Shown here piece after piece: positions 24,783 through 34,344 of a DNA stretch of 64,000 bases; the stretch's first letter is position 1; each line of letters starts with the position of its first letter. The notes under the pieces are model-generated. The model worked only from the letters and a program-made list of their open reading frames with translations. It searched no databases and was not told the DNA's origin. The stretch is taken from positions 23,760 to 87,759 of the forward strand of contig JAZRTT010000016.1 in the NCBI GenBank assembly GCA_045652125.1, in the 5' to 3' direction. This DNA comes from Avoscillospira sp045652125 (GTDB lineage Bacteria > Bacillota > Clostridia > Oscillospirales > Oscillospiraceae). The position numbers were made by a program, and so were the translations under genes.

Positions 24783-25340
24783 ATGTCCAAATCTGTCTGT
24801 GGCAATCATTTTTCCGTCAGAACCATTGCATATTGCGCCCTGTTTACGGCCATGAGCATCGTTCTGGCCCGTGTTGTGGGGCTTCCCATCGGCAATGATG
24901 TGAGGATCTCCTTTGAGGCCGTCCCCATTATTCTGGCAGGCCTGTTGTTCGGTCCTCTGGCCGGCGGACTGGTAGGCTTCTGTGCCGACCTGTTGGGCAG
25001 CTTGATGACCTTTGGGTTTACCCCCATGCTTTGCCTGCCGCCGGTTCTGGTGGGTCTGTGCTGCGGCTTGGTCAGCAAATGGCTTCGGCAAAAGATGACT
25101 CCGATTCGCCTGATCGCTGCCCTGCTGGTCATTTTCTTCGGTGCATACGTATTCTGGCAGAGCTTTGCGCTGACTTATGTGTTCGGCGGTGAAAGTGCCT
25201 TTTGGCAAAATTATCTGGTTCGGGTGGGGATGCGCAGCATCCAGTTTTCCCTGATTGCCATTGTGGATGGATTGATCGTCCACTTGCTGTTCAGCAGAAA
25301 TATTTTCTCCCGGCTGGGTCTGTGGCCCTGTGTGAAATAA
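24783..25340 (+). CDS. folT: ECF transporter S component, folate (FolT-like)
   Basis: A 185-residue membrane protein with about six helices and the S-component signature AALFTAMSIVLARVVGL-like opening (here AYCALFTAMSIVLARVV), followed by RISFEAVPIILAGLLFGPLA and a conserved GFCADLLGS. It binds folates and works with the shared energising module EcfAA'T, which is not in this window. The specificity call rests mainly on the THF riboswitch and the adjacent folC. The start codon follows the riboswitch terminator directly. Confidence 0.88.
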   Translation: MSKSVCGNHFSVRTIAYCALFTAMSIVLARVVGLPIGNDVRISFEAVPIILAGLLFGPLAGGLVGFCADLLGSLMTFGFTPMLCLPPVLVGLCCGLVSKWLRQKMTPIRLIAALLVIFFGAYVFWQSFALTYVFGGESAFWQNYLVRVGMRSIQFSLIAIVDGLIVHLLFSRNIFSRLGLWPCVK

Positions 25341-25370
25341 CATTATGACTTGAGGGAAAGAAGGAACACC

Positions 25371-26636
25371 ATGACACTGGAGCAAGCTCTGGAATATATC
25401 CACAGCAACTATTGGAACGGCGGTACTTTTGGCTTAGGCCGAACCTATGAGCTGCTGGATAAAATGGGAAACCCCCAAAAGGATCTGAAATTTATCCATA
25501 TTGCAGGTACCAACGGTAAGGGTTCCACGGCATCCATGTCTGCCTCCATTCTCCGACAGGCCGGCTATACGGTGGGCCTGTACACCTCACCTTATATCTT
25601 CCGCTTCAACGAGCGGATGCAGGTCAACGGAGAGTGTATCTCCGATGAAGAAGTTATCTCTTTGGTTGAGGAACTGAAGCCTCTGGCGCAGGCTATGGCA
25701 AGTGAGCCATCGGAGTTTGAATTTGTCACCTGTATGGCCTTTGCCTATTTCAAGCGGCATCAATGTGATATCGTCTGCCTGGAAGTGGGTCTGGGCGGTG
25801 AGTTTGATTCCACCAATGTCATTGCCCCTCCTGTGGCGGCGGTCATGACCAACATTGGCTTGGACCATACGGAACTTTTGGGCGACACCCTGGAAAAAAT
25901 CGCGGAAACCAAGTCCAAGATCATGAAAACCGGCACACAGGTGGTCTCTTATCGGGAGCCTGCTTCCGTGGAAGCGGTCTTTGAGGCTCGCTGTAAAGAG
26001 GTAGGTGCAGAACTGACCAAAGCGGACTTTGATACCATTAACCTCTGCTCTGCCTCCTTGGAGGGGCAGATATTTGACTGGGGTGACATGGCAGAGCTGC
26101 AGCTGCCTTTGCTGGGTCAGCATCAGCTGAAAAATGCCGCCGTGGTGCTGACCTTGATGAAGGTCCTGCAGAAACAGGGCTGGAATATCACCGAAGAGAG
26201 CATCCGAAAAGGTCTGAAAGCCGTATCGTGGCCGGGGCGGTTTGAACTGGTGGCAAGAGAGCCTCTGTTTATTGTGGACGGCGGCCATAACCCCCAGTGC
26301 ATTGAAGCCTTGGTGAAAAACGTCCGGGATTATCTGGATGGGAGAACACTGGTGATTCTCACAGGCGTTCTGGGGGATAAGGACTACCACGCCATGTACA
26401 AGGACATGGCACCCTTTGCATCGGCTTTTGTCACCATCACACCGGATAACCCCAGAGCCATGTCTGCCCAGGCTCTGAAAGCCTATCTGGAGCAGTTCGG
26501 CAAGGCCGTCACAGCCTGCGGTTCTGCCGCTGAAGGCGTTGCCAGGGCCAAGGCTTTGGCCGGAAAGAACGGCGTGGTACTGGCATACGGTTCACTGTAT
26601 ATGCTGGGCGATGTTGTAACTGCCGCAAAAGAATAA
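25371..26636 (+). CDS. folC: Folylpolyglutamate synthase / dihydrofolate synthase
   Basis: A 421-residue Mur-ligase-like enzyme. The ATP loop is [14 protein letters not shown]; other motifs are [11 protein letters not shown], the conserved [22 protein letters not shown] and VDGGHNP. It adds glutamates to folates to retain them in the cell. ATG at 25371 has AAGGA upstream; an earlier ATG at 25350 is less likely. It lies 30 bp after folT and therefore probably under THF riboswitch control, linking uptake with trapping. Whether it also has dihydrofolate synthase activity is not decidable here. Confidence 0.95.
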   Translation: MTLEQALEYIHSNYWNGGTFGLGRTYELLDKMGNPQKDLKFIHIAGTNGKGSTASMSASILRQAGYTVGLYTSPYIFRFNERMQVNGECISDEEVISLVEELKPLAQAMASEPSEFEFVTCMAFAYFKRHQCDIVCLEVGLGGEFDSTNVIAPPVAAVMTNIGLDHTELLGDTLEKIAETKSKIMKTGTQVVSYREPASVEAVFEARCKEVGAELTKADFDTINLCSASLEGQIFDWGDMAELQLPLLGQHQLKNAAVVLTLMKVLQKQGWNITEESIRKGLKAVSWPGRFELVAREPLFIVDGGHNPQCIEALVKNVRDYLDGRTLVILTGVLGDKDYHAMYKDMAPFASAFVTITPDNPRAMSAQALKAYLEQFGKAVTACGSAAEGVARAKALAGKNGVVLAYGSLYMLGDVVTAAKE

Positions 26637-26643
26637 AAAATAC

Positions 26644-26672
26644 TTGACAAGGGAAAAATGTGGTAGTAAAAT
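26644..26672 (+). promoter_or_regulatory. Promoter of rubrerythrin
   Basis: TTGACA and TAAAAT are separated by 17 bp. Downstream, ATAAT-tcct-ATTAT is a small dyad whose spacing does not match a PerR box. Confidence 0.8.
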
Positions 26673-26712
26673 AAAAAACAAGAATAATTCCTATTATGAA
26701 AGGAGAACCAAT

Positions 26713-27252
26713 ATGAACTTAAAAGGCACAAAAACCGAAAAAAATCTGCTGGCGGCCTTTGCCGGCGAATCTCAGGCCCATACCAAGTATCAGTACTATG
26801 CATCCCGTGCCAAGAAGGACGGCTATGAGCAGATGGCAGCCATTTTTACCGAGACTGCCGGCAACGAAAAAGAGCATGCAAAGCTGTGGTTCAAGCTGCT
26901 CCACGGCGGCGGCGTACCGGATACGGTGACCAACCTGCTGGATGCGGCTGCCGGCGAGAACTATGAGTGGACGGATATGTATGCTCAGTTCGCCAAGGAA
27001 GCCAGAGAAGAGGGCTTTGAGGAAATTGCCCTTATGATGGAAGGCGTTGCCAAGGTGGAGAAAGAGCACGAAGAACGCTACCGCAAGCTGGCCCAGAACA
27101 TCAAAGACGGTGTGGTATTCCTGAAGGACGGTCAGGTGGCATGGAAGTGCCGCAACTGCGGCCATATTCACATCGGTGATGCCGCGCCTGAAGTTTGCCC
27201 GGTCTGTGCCCATCCCCAGGCATACTTTGAAGTGAAAGCTGAAAATTACTAA
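26713..27252 (+). CDS. rbr: Rubrerythrin
   Basis: A 179-residue non-haem iron peroxidase of anaerobes. The four-helix diiron domain shows the ligand motifs [21 protein letters not shown] opening (here [19 protein letters not shown]), NEKEHAK and [10 protein letters not shown]. The C-terminal rubredoxin-like domain has CRNCGH and CPVCAH to bind one iron. It reduces hydrogen peroxide with electrons from rubredoxin or NADH reductases. ATG at 26713 follows AAAGGAG. It is monocistronic with its own strong promoter, consistent with a stress gene. Confidence 0.97.
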   Translation: MNLKGTKTEKNLLAAFAGESQAHTKYQYYASRAKKDGYEQMAAIFTETAGNEKEHAKLWFKLLHGGGVPDTVTNLLDAAAGENYEWTDMYAQFAKEAREEGFEEIALMMEGVAKVEKEHEERYRKLAQNIKDGVVFLKDGQVAWKCRNCGHIHIGDAAPEVCPVCAHPQAYFEVKAENY

Positions 27253-27257
27253 GTACC

Positions 27258-27293
27258 AAAAAAATCCGCATCCCACGGGGATGCGTATTTTTT
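27258..27293. terminator. Bidirectional terminator between rubrerythrin and asnS
   Basis: CGCATCCC-acg-GGGATGCG is flanked by A and T tracts with near-symmetrical extension. Confidence 0.85.
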
Positions 27294-27301
27294 GTGCTTT
27301 C

Positions 27302-28696
<1,395 letters not shown>

Positions 28697-28715
28697 TGTA
28701 AAAACTCCTTATTTG

Positions 28716-29723
28716 TCAAAGCAGCAAAACGCCTGCATTTTCGCAAATTTTTCTGGTTTCTTCATCCCAAAGGCTGGACTGGACCTCACCGATGTGACAA
28801 TTGCCGATCATGAGCATACACAAACGGCTTTGCCCGATGCCGCCGCCCATGGTCAGGGGCAGCTCATTATTCAGCAGCATTTTGTGGAAAGGCAGGCTTC
28901 TGCGGTCATCGCAGTTTGCCTCCGTCAACTGGCGGTCAAGGCTTTCGGGGCTGACCCGGATGCCCATGGAGGAGATCTCAAAGCTGCAGCCCAGAACCTC
29001 ATTCCAAAACAGGATGTCGCCGTTGAGATCCCAGTCATCGTAGTCCGGTGCACGGCCGTCGTGGGGTTTGCCGCTTTTGAGTTTCCGACCGATCTGCATG
29101 AGAAACACAGTTTTGTGTTCCTTGCAGATAGCGTGTTCCCGCTCCTTGGGGGTCAGATCGGGCCAGCGGTCCTCCAACTCCTGTGTCGTGACAAAGGTCA
29201 CATCCCGGCACAGCTTGCTTTTCAGGCTGGGAAATGCCACATTGAGGGCATCGGCGGTCTCACAGATGGCGGAAACAATGGAACGGACTGTCCGCTTGAG
29301 GTAGTCAAGATTCCGGTCCTCTTCATTGATGACCTTTTCCCAGTCCCACTGATCCACGTAGATGGAATGGATATTGTCCACTTCTTCATCCCGGCGAATG
29401 GCGTTCATATCGGTGAACAGGCCTTTGTCCGGGTGGAAGGCATACCGCTTCAGAGCCAGACGCTTCCACTTTGCAAGAGAATGGACCACATGGGCGTTGA
29501 CACCCACGTCGGGGATATCAAAGCTGACAGGACGCTCGTAGCCGTTGAGGTTGTCATTCAGGCCGGAATTCTCATCTACGAACAGGGGAGCGGAAACACG
29601 CCGCAAATTCAGGGCATTGCTCAAATTCACCTGGAAGTTGCTCTTAATGAATTCGATGGCTCGTTGCAGTTCGTACACAGTCAGGGGGACTTTGTAACCC
29701 TCAGGGAGAAATACCTTGCTCAT
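28716..29723 (-). CDS. asnA: Aspartate-ammonia ligase (ammonia-dependent asparagine synthetase)
   Basis: A 335-residue enzyme that makes asparagine from aspartate, ammonia and ATP and is structurally related to class II tRNA synthetases. Recognisable segments are SAPLFVDENSGLNDNLNG, YVDQWDWEKV, the DLTPKEREHAICKEH region and the C-terminal TMGGGIGQSRLCMLM. ATG at 29723 has GAGGTG upstream. It is followed closely by asnS. No T-box is visible in the leader. Confidence 0.97.
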   Translation of the reverse strand: MSKVFLPEGYKVPLTVYELQRAIEFIKSNFQVNLSNALNLRRVSAPLFVDENSGLNDNLNGYERPVSFDIPDVGVNAHVVHSLAKWKRLALKRYAFHPDKGLFTDMNAIRRDEEVDNIHSIYVDQWDWEKVINEEDRNLDYLKRTVRSIVSAICETADALNVAFPSLKSKLCRDVTFVTTQELEDRWPDLTPKEREHAICKEHKTVFLMQIGRKLKSGKPHDGRAPDYDDWDLNGDILFWNEVLGCSFEISSMGIRVSPESLDRQLTEANCDDRRSLPFHKMLLNNELPLTMGGGIGQSRLCMLMIGNCHIGEVQSSLWDEETRKICENAGVLLL

Positions 29724-29756
29724 ACAGACACCTCGGTTCAAAATATCATACAGCAT

Positions 29757-29785
29757 ATAATACTATATTTTGCACAAATTGGCAA
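29757..29785 (-). promoter_or_regulatory. Promoter of asnA-asnS
   Basis: On the minus strand TTGCCA and TATTAT are separated by 17 bp, 34 bp before the start codon. Confidence 0.6.
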
Positions 29786-29822
29786 GATGTATGTTATAAG
29801 AAAAAGCGGTCACAGCTCGCAA

Positions 29823-29880
29823 TAAAAGCCTTCCCCTTGAGGGGAAGGTGGCATTTGCGAAGCAAATGACGGATGAGGTG
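29823..29880. repeat. Partial palindromic repeat (solo end of a MITE-like element)
   Basis: ATAAAAGCCTTCCCCTTGAG begins the repeat, followed by GGGGAAGG and ATTTGC-gaa-GCAAAT hairpins and GACGGATGAGGTG. The end sequence is close to the terminal inverted repeats at 31248 and 33313. The opposite end is not present here. Confidence 0.6.
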
Positions 29881-29883
29881 ATA

Positions 29884-29914
29884 AATGACCCGGCCTCTCA
29901 GAGGTCGGGTCATT
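29884..29914. terminator. Hairpin at the end of the XRE regulator gene
   Basis: AATGACCCGGCCTC pairs with GAGGTCGGGTCATT (with G-T pairs) and encloses the regulator stop codon. The T tract is short. Confidence 0.5.
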
Positions 29915-30116
29915 GGTCGTCCTTGATATATTCCATAATATCCTGCACTTTGCAGTCGAGAATTTTGCAGAAGATCTCGATGGTATGTGTGCTGACACTT
30001 TCATTCCGCTTCAACCTGGTGATCTGCCCGGGACTGATTTTGTACTTTTTGATCAGCGCATATTGAGATATGCCCTTTTCCTTCATTACACTCCAGAGAT
30101 TATTGTAAGAAATCAT
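29910..30116 (-). CDS. Small XRE/Cro-type helix-turn-helix regulator
   Basis: A 68-residue DNA-binding protein consisting only of a Cro/CI-type HTH: MISYNNLWSVMKEKGISQ, then YKISPGQITRLKRNESV with the recognition helix, and KILDCKVQDIMEYI. The start at 30116 is chosen because an ATG at 30131 has its GGA site only 2 nt away. It is divergent from the zinc-ribbon/SHOCT gene, and the TTAACCGA half-sites in between may be its operators. The region is AT-rich compared with neighbours, which suggests transfer. Confidence 0.85.
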   Translation of the reverse strand: MISYNNLWSVMKEKGISQYALIKKYKISPGQITRLKRNESVSTHTIEIFCKILDCKVQDIMEYIKDDQ

Positions 30117-30138
30117 CGAACTCAGCCTCATTTCCTAC

Positions 30139-30167
30139 TTGCATCTTAACCGAAATGATAGTATAAT
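30139..30167 (+). promoter_or_regulatory. Promoter of the zinc-ribbon/SHOCT gene
   Basis: TTGCAT and TATAAT (30162-30167) are separated by 17 bp; the spacer holds one arm of the inverted repeat at 30146-30189. Confidence 0.65.
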
Positions 30168-30189
30168 AACATTAATCAATATCGGTTAA
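30146..30189. promoter_or_regulatory. Paired half-sites TTAACCGA / TCGGTTAA in a divergent promoter
   Basis: A perfect 8-bp inverted repeat has arms at 30146-30153 and 30182-30189, 36 bp centre to centre. One arm lies between -35 and -10 of the plus-strand promoter, the other on the far side where the divergent promoter is expected. This suits a small dimeric HTH repressor. Confidence 0.5.
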
Positions 30190-30213
30190 TATTAAATGGT
30201 GAGGTGGATGTTT

Positions 30214-31203
30214 ATGAATTGTTATGTATGTATGGAGAAAATAAATATTTTTAATTCAGTAAAAGGAAAGAGCGGGAGAATTTGCAAGACCTGCTACAAA
30301 AAATTAGACCCATTTGTTAAAATTAGTTTTTCAACAGCAACAAAGGACACGGTTTTAAAAAGTGTTGCGGTGTGGGATGATTGCCAAAAAGTAGCTGAGA
30401 GTATGGCGAAGCCTCCTAAAAAGCAATGTGCAAATTGTGGTGCTAATATTGGAGTTGGCAATAGAAAGAAAATGGGAGGCAATTTGTATATTTGCAGGGA
30501 TTGTTACGAACAATGCAGTCTTATGATTGTTCCCCAATTAACACAAAAGACATTGACTGACATTAGAAAAGACATGGCAAGAATGAAGGAATATCCGGAG
30601 TTCACACCGACCCATATCTATGGGAAAATCTCTTTTGATGATACCCATAAATTATGGCAAGCAAAACAGATGCCTGTGTTCCGTTACGAAGATATAAGTG
30701 ATTTTGAGATTGTCGAAGAAAGAGAGGAGCGGACAACAGCAACTACCACATCAACTGCAAAGACGAAGAGCGGGGGAGTGGGCCGTGCTGTGGCTGGAGG
30801 TCTGTTGTTTGGCCCTGTTGGTGCAATTGTTGGTAGCAATACAGGAAAAAGAAAAACAATTACGAAAGGAACAACAAATACATCCAGTACAGAGTATTAT
30901 ACAAAACTGGGCATAAGAATAATGCTTAATACTGTAGAACTTCCATCCATAACAGTGCACTTTATTGAACGTAGTGTGCCTGTGTTGGGATGTGATAAAA
31001 TCATCGATGAAATAAATAATGCAACAGGCTTTATGAACATAATTCTAAAAGCAAAAGAAACAGAAAAATCCGTGAAAAATGAAGCAACAAACAGTTCGAA
31101 CTCTTTGGCGGAGGAGATAATAAAGTTTAAAGAGTTGCTTGATAATGGTTTGATTTCGGAGGAAGAATTTACTGCAAAAAAGATGCAAATTTTAGGGATA
31201 TAA
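30214..31203 (+). CDS. Zinc-ribbon (DUF4428-like) protein with glycine-rich hydrophobic segment and C-terminal SHOCT domain
   Basis: A 329-residue protein. The N-terminus holds two CxxC pairs in MNCYVC and CKTCYKK, then CANCGANIG with a later CRDC, forming zinc ribbons like DUF4428. A glycine-rich stretch GGVGRAVAGGLLFGPVGAIV (about 188-207) could insert in membrane. The last 33 residues match the SHOCT pattern: LAEEIIKFKELLDNGLISEE. Such proteins are often near mobile elements; function unknown. ATG at 30214 follows GAGGTGG. The gene is clearly more AT-rich than its surroundings, a sign of recent acquisition. Confidence 0.8.
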   Translation: MNCYVCMEKINIFNSVKGKSGRICKTCYKKLDPFVKISFSTATKDTVLKSVAVWDDCQKVAESMAKPPKKQCANCGANIGVGNRKKMGGNLYICRDCYEQCSLMIVPQLTQKTLTDIRKDMARMKEYPEFTPTHIYGKISFDDTHKLWQAKQMPVFRYEDISDFEIVEEREERTTATTTSTAKTKSGGVGRAVAGGLLFGPVGAIVGSNTGKRKTITKGTTNTSSTEYYTKLGIRIMLNTVELPSITVHFIERSVPVLGCDKIIDEINNATGFMNIILKAKETEKSVKNEATNSSNSLAEEIIKFKELLDNGLISEEEFTAKKMQILGI

Positions 31204-31205
31204 AC

Positions 31206-31246
31206 AAACGGATTGCCACGCACCGCAGGTGCGTGGCAATCCGTTT
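31206..31246 (+). terminator. Long perfect terminator hairpin
   Basis: A 19-bp perfect stem (AAACGGATTGCCACGCACC with its complement) has a 3-nt loop and ends in TTTATAAA just before the repeat element. Confidence 0.8.
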
Positions 31247-31247
31247 A

Positions 31248-31429
31248 TAAAGGCTCCCCTTGAGGGGAGCTGCTGAGCGAAGCGAAGCTGAGAGGTGTCT
31301 GCCGGCATCAAATTCCTGCACATACCTCTCCGTCACGGCTTCGCCGTGCCACCCACGCCCCCCCTTTTTTTGTCAGCTTCGCTGACATTTCCCCCGCCGG
31401 GGGAATCACCCCTCAAGGGGAGACTTTTA
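31248..31429. repeat. MITE-like palindromic repeat element, copy 1 (about 180 bp)
   Basis: The ends form inverted repeats: ATAAAGGCTCCCCTTGAGG on the left and the complement of ATAAAAGTCTCCCCTTGAGG on the right. The interior includes GCTGAGCGAAGCGAAGC, TTCCTGCACATACC and CACGGCTTCGCCGTG hairpins. No transposase is encoded. The right end overlaps the ygiQ stop codon. Confidence 0.75.
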
Positions 31430-33298
31430 TTTTCTTCGTTTGCCTCTGGGGGCAGGCTTTTTGCCGGCAGGGGTTTTCTTGGGGGCAGGTTTTCTGACCT
31501 TATCGCCGGCCATGGGTTTGATGAGGCACCGCTTGTCGAAGCCAATGAGGTCTGTCCGTCCGGCTTTCACCAGAGCTTCATGGACAAGGGCATAGTTTTT
31601 GGGATTGCGGTACTGAATGAGGGCTCTTTGCATGGCCTTCTCATGAGGATTGGTGGGCACATAGACCTTCTTCATGGTCCGGGGGTCAAGACCCGTATAG
31701 TACATGACCGTGGAGATGGTAGAGGGGGTGGGATAAAAATCCTGCACCTGCTCCGGCATATAACCCAGATCCCGCAGATACTCTGCCAGAGCCACGGCTT
31801 CCTTCAGAGTCGAACCGGGGTGGGAACTCATCAAATAGGGCACTACAAACTGCTTGAGGCCCAACTGGTCGTTGAGCCGTTTGTACTTGGTAAGAAACTG
31901 CTCATACACGGCGTTTCTCGGCTTGCCCATTAAGTCCAGCACCGTGTCGGAAATATGCTCCGGCGCAACTTTCAACTGGCCGGACACATGGTGCTTGACC
32001 ATTTCTTTGAAAAAGGCATCATTTTTATCTGCCAACAGGTAATCAAAGCGGATACCGCTGCGAATGAAAACCTTTTTCACATTGGGGAGCTGACGGAGCT
32101 GTCTTAAAAGGCTGAGATAATCCCGGTGGTCCGCCACCATGTTTTTGCAGGGGGTGGGGAACAGACATTGCCGGTGGGAGCAGGCACCTTTGGTCAATTG
32201 CTTTTGACAGGCAGGCTGCCGGAAGTTGGCTGTAGGGCCGCCTACATCGTGGATGTAACCCTTGAAATCCGGCTCCCAGACCATTTTCTGTGCTTCTGCC
32301 AGAATGGACGGATGGCTTCTGGTTTGGATGATTCGCCCCTGATGAAAGGTCAGGGCGCAGAAGGAGCAGGCACCGAAACAACCACGGTTGGAGATCAGGC
32401 TGAACTTGACCTCTGCAATGGCGGGAACGCCACCGGCCTTTTCATAGGAGGGGTGATACGTTCTCGTATAGGGCAGGGCGTAGACCCGGTCCATTTCCTG
32501 CTGAGAAAGAGGCTTCTGAGGGGGATTTTGCACCACAAAGCAGTCGCCGTAAGGCTCTGCCAGCCGCTTTGCCGTAAAGGGGTCTGTGTTTTGATACTGA
32601 AGATAAAAACTCTCAGCGTATGTTTTTTTATTTCTGCAAAGCGTTTCGTAAGAGGGCAGAATGATCTTGGGGATGGCATCGTCCACCTCCCGGCAGGCAA
32701 ATACCGTGCCATCGATCCAGGTGATGTCCTTTACGTCCATGCCGGAATTTAAGGCATCCGCTGCCTCCACAATGCTCCGCTCACCCATGCCGTAGAGGAG
32801 CAGATCTGCCTGAGAATCCAGCAAAACGGAACGTTTCAGCTTGTCCGACCAATAGTCGTAGTGGGCAAGCCGCCGCAGACTGGCCTCGATTCCACCGATC
32901 AAGATGGGCTTCTTGGGGAACGTCCGGCGGATGAGATTGCAGTAAACCGTCACGGCGTAGTCCGGCCGTTTGCCCATGATGCCGCCGGGGGTAAAAGCAT
33001 CGGTCTTTCGCTTCTTTTTGGAGACGGAGTAGTGGTTTACCATGGAGTCCATATTGCCGCCCATGACCAAAAAGCCAAGACGAGGCTCCCCCAGTCTTAA
33101 AACAGACTGCGGGTCTTTCCAGTCAGGCTGGGCGATAATGCCCACCTTGTATCCGGCGGCTTCCAGCACACGGCTGATAATGGCGTGGCCGAAGGAGGGG
33201 TGATCCACATAGGCATCTCCGATGATGTAGACGAAGTCGCACTGCTCCCAGCCGCGGCGTTTCATATCCTGTTTGGAAATGGGTAAAAAGTCGGTCAT
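31427..33298 (-). CDS. YgiQ-family radical SAM protein
   Basis: A 623-residue protein of the UPF0313/YgiQ family. The radical SAM cluster motif is CFGACSFC in the middle, preceded by a cobalamin-binding-like N-terminal region with [10 protein letters not shown] and [13 protein letters not shown], and followed by [14 protein letters not shown] and QDFYPTPST. The last 25 residues are Lys/Arg/Pro-rich ([17 protein letters not shown]). The reaction is unknown for the family. ATG at 33298 has AAGGAG upstream; translation from an ATG at 33487 would read through a repeat element. The stop codon lies in the end of repeat copy 1. Confidence 0.93.
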   Translation of the reverse strand: MTDFLPISKQDMKRRGWEQCDFVYIIGDAYVDHPSFGHAIISRVLEAAGYKVGIIAQPDWKDPQSVLRLGEPRLGFLVMGGNMDSMVNHYSVSKKKRKTDAFTPGGIMGKRPDYAVTVYCNLIRRTFPKKPILIGGIEASLRRLAHYDYWSDKLKRSVLLDSQADLLLYGMGERSIVEAADALNSGMDVKDITWIDGTVFACREVDDAIPKIILPSYETLCRNKKTYAESFYLQYQNTDPFTAKRLAEPYGDCFVVQNPPQKPLSQQEMDRVYALPYTRTYHPSYEKAGGVPAIAEVKFSLISNRGCFGACSFCALTFHQGRIIQTRSHPSILAEAQKMVWEPDFKGYIHDVGGPTANFRQPACQKQLTKGACSHRQCLFPTPCKNMVADHRDYLSLLRQLRQLPNVKKVFIRSGIRFDYLLADKNDAFFKEMVKHHVSGQLKVAPEHISDTVLDLMGKPRNAVYEQFLTKYKRLNDQLGLKQFVVPYLMSSHPGSTLKEAVALAEYLRDLGYMPEQVQDFYPTPSTISTVMYYTGLDPRTMKKVYVPTNPHEKAMQRALIQYRNPKNYALVHEALVKAGRTDLIGFDKRCLIKPMAGDKVRKPAPKKTPAGKKPAPRGKRRK

Positions 33299-33312
33299 AG
33301 GAATCTCCTTAC

Positions 33313-33504
33313 AAGGCTCTCCTTGAGGAGAGCTGCTGAGCAAAGCGAAGCTGAGAGGTGCCTGATGGCAGAAAGTTCCTGCATACACCTGTGCGTCATT
33401 TGCTTTGCCGTGCCACCTCCCCTTCTCCGCCCTAAGAGCCGGGCGTTGCCCGGTTGGGCTATGCACACCGCCTGCAGGCGGCGTCAAGGGGAGGCGAGTT
33501 TTTA
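33313..33504. repeat. MITE-like palindromic repeat element, copy 2 (about 190 bp)
   Basis: It shares with copy 1 the left end AAGGCTCTCCTTGAGGAG, the interior GCTGCTGAGCAAAGCGAAGC and TTCCTGCATACACC, and a right end TCAAGGGGAGG leading to TTTTTATTTT. The right half has additional hairpins (GCCGGGCG-ttg-CCCGG and CCGCCTGCAGGCGG). It overlaps the dut stop codon and is in the same orientation as copy 1, so the two flank ygiQ as direct repeats. Confidence 0.7.
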
Positions 33505-33942
33505 TTTTGTACCGGTGGAGCCGAAGCCGCCTGCACCCCGAACCGTGTCGGACAGTTCTTCTGTTTCCAAAAACCGTACCGTAAGATAAGGGGTCAGCAC
33601 CAGCTGGGCGATTCGCTCACCGGGGTTGATGGTTTGCGGTACTGTGCCGTGATTGTGGAGGGCTACCATGATCTCACCCCGGTAGTCCGGGTCGATGACT
33701 CCCACTTTATTGGCAGGTGCAAGATGACGCTTGGAGGCCAGACCGCTTCTGGCATAGATAAGGCCTGCCCATCCTTCCGGCAGCTCCATGGCAAGCCCTG
33801 TGGGAATCAGTTTTGTTTCATGGGGTGCGATGGTGACGGCTTCATCCGGGCAGGCATACAGGTCTGCACCGGCTGCAAATTCTGAGCCGTAAGTAGGCAG
33901 AAGGGCATTCTCCCGCAGTTTTTTTACAGGTACATTGGTCAT
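33502..33942 (-). CDS. dut: dUTP pyrophosphatase
   Basis: A 146-residue trimeric dUTPase that hydrolyses dUTP to dUMP, protecting DNA from uracil and feeding thymidylate synthesis. The five family motifs are present: [37 protein letters not shown] and the C-terminal P-loop-like [16 protein letters not shown] precedes the ATG. It lies 10 bp after a 60-residue gene and shares its promoter. The stop codon is within the end of a repeat element, immediately after GSTGTK. Confidence 0.96.
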   Translation of the reverse strand: MTNVPVKKLRENALLPTYGSEFAAGADLYACPDEAVTIAPHETKLIPTGLAMELPEGWAGLIYARSGLASKRHLAPANKVGVIDPDYRGEIMVALHNHGTVPQTINPGERIAQLVLTPYLTVRFLETEELSDTVRGAGGFGSTGTK

Positions 33943-33952
33943 AGGAGCCTCC

Positions 33953-34135
33953 TTATTCTTCCCGCAAAACCACGGAGCTTTGCTTCAGCGTTTTGGGGAC
34001 ATCAATGAGTCTTTGGTTTTCCGAGCCACGAAACCGCAGTTTCAGATTCTTTTTTGCCTCCACAAAGGGGCCTTCCACTTGGGGGATGCGTTCCCATACA
34101 GAGCCGGTGAAGCACCGGATGTTGGCATAATTCAT
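33953..34135 (-). CDS. Small hypothetical protein, 60 residues, upstream of dut
   Basis: A 60-residue basic protein beginning MNYANIRCFTGSVWERIPQV and containing KKNLKLRFRGSENQRLID. GAGG lies 9 nt before the ATG and a well-formed promoter is just upstream. The 10-bp spacing to dut indicates an operon. No family was recognised and no signal peptide is seen. Confidence 0.6.
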   Translation of the reverse strand: MNYANIRCFTGSVWERIPQVEGPFVEAKKNLKLRFRGSENQRLIDVPKTLKQSSVVLREE

Positions 34136-34154
34136 AAGTATAACCTCAAAAAAC

Positions 34155-34183
34155 AGTATAACAAAGAAAATCGGCTTGTACAA
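34155..34183 (-). promoter_or_regulatory. Promoter of the small gene and dut
   Basis: On the minus strand TTGTAC and TATACT are separated by 17 bp. Confidence 0.7.
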
Positions 34184-34216
34184 GGAAAAAGGCTGCTTTT
34201 TCAGCAGCCTTTTTCC
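34184..34216 (-). terminator. Terminator after ribU
   Basis: A 14-bp stem GGAAAAAGGCTGCT with its complement and a 5-nt loop has a T-rich descending arm. It separates ribU from the dut promoter. The 128 bp between it and ribU hold only a doubtful 40-codon open frame. Confidence 0.8.
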
Positions 34217-34344
34217 GTTACAGCTGCAGAACTGCGTCCAGATTGTTCTGCATATTGGGAATCTTCCCATAACTAATGGCACCGTCGGTGGACAGATGCA
34301 GGCATTTGGCAAACTTATAGGTGGTGGCTTTCAAAGGCGTACGG

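Noticed and set aside
26690..26703. A PerR or Fur box upstream of rubrerythrin (ATAAT-tcct-ATTAT)
   Set aside because: The arm spacing of 4 does not fit PerR (1) or Fur sites, and the dyad is downstream of the promoter near the ribosome site.
31248..33504. A composite transposon with ygiQ as cargo
   Set aside because: The flanking repeats encode no transposase and ygiQ has normal composition; flanking by independent element insertions is simpler.
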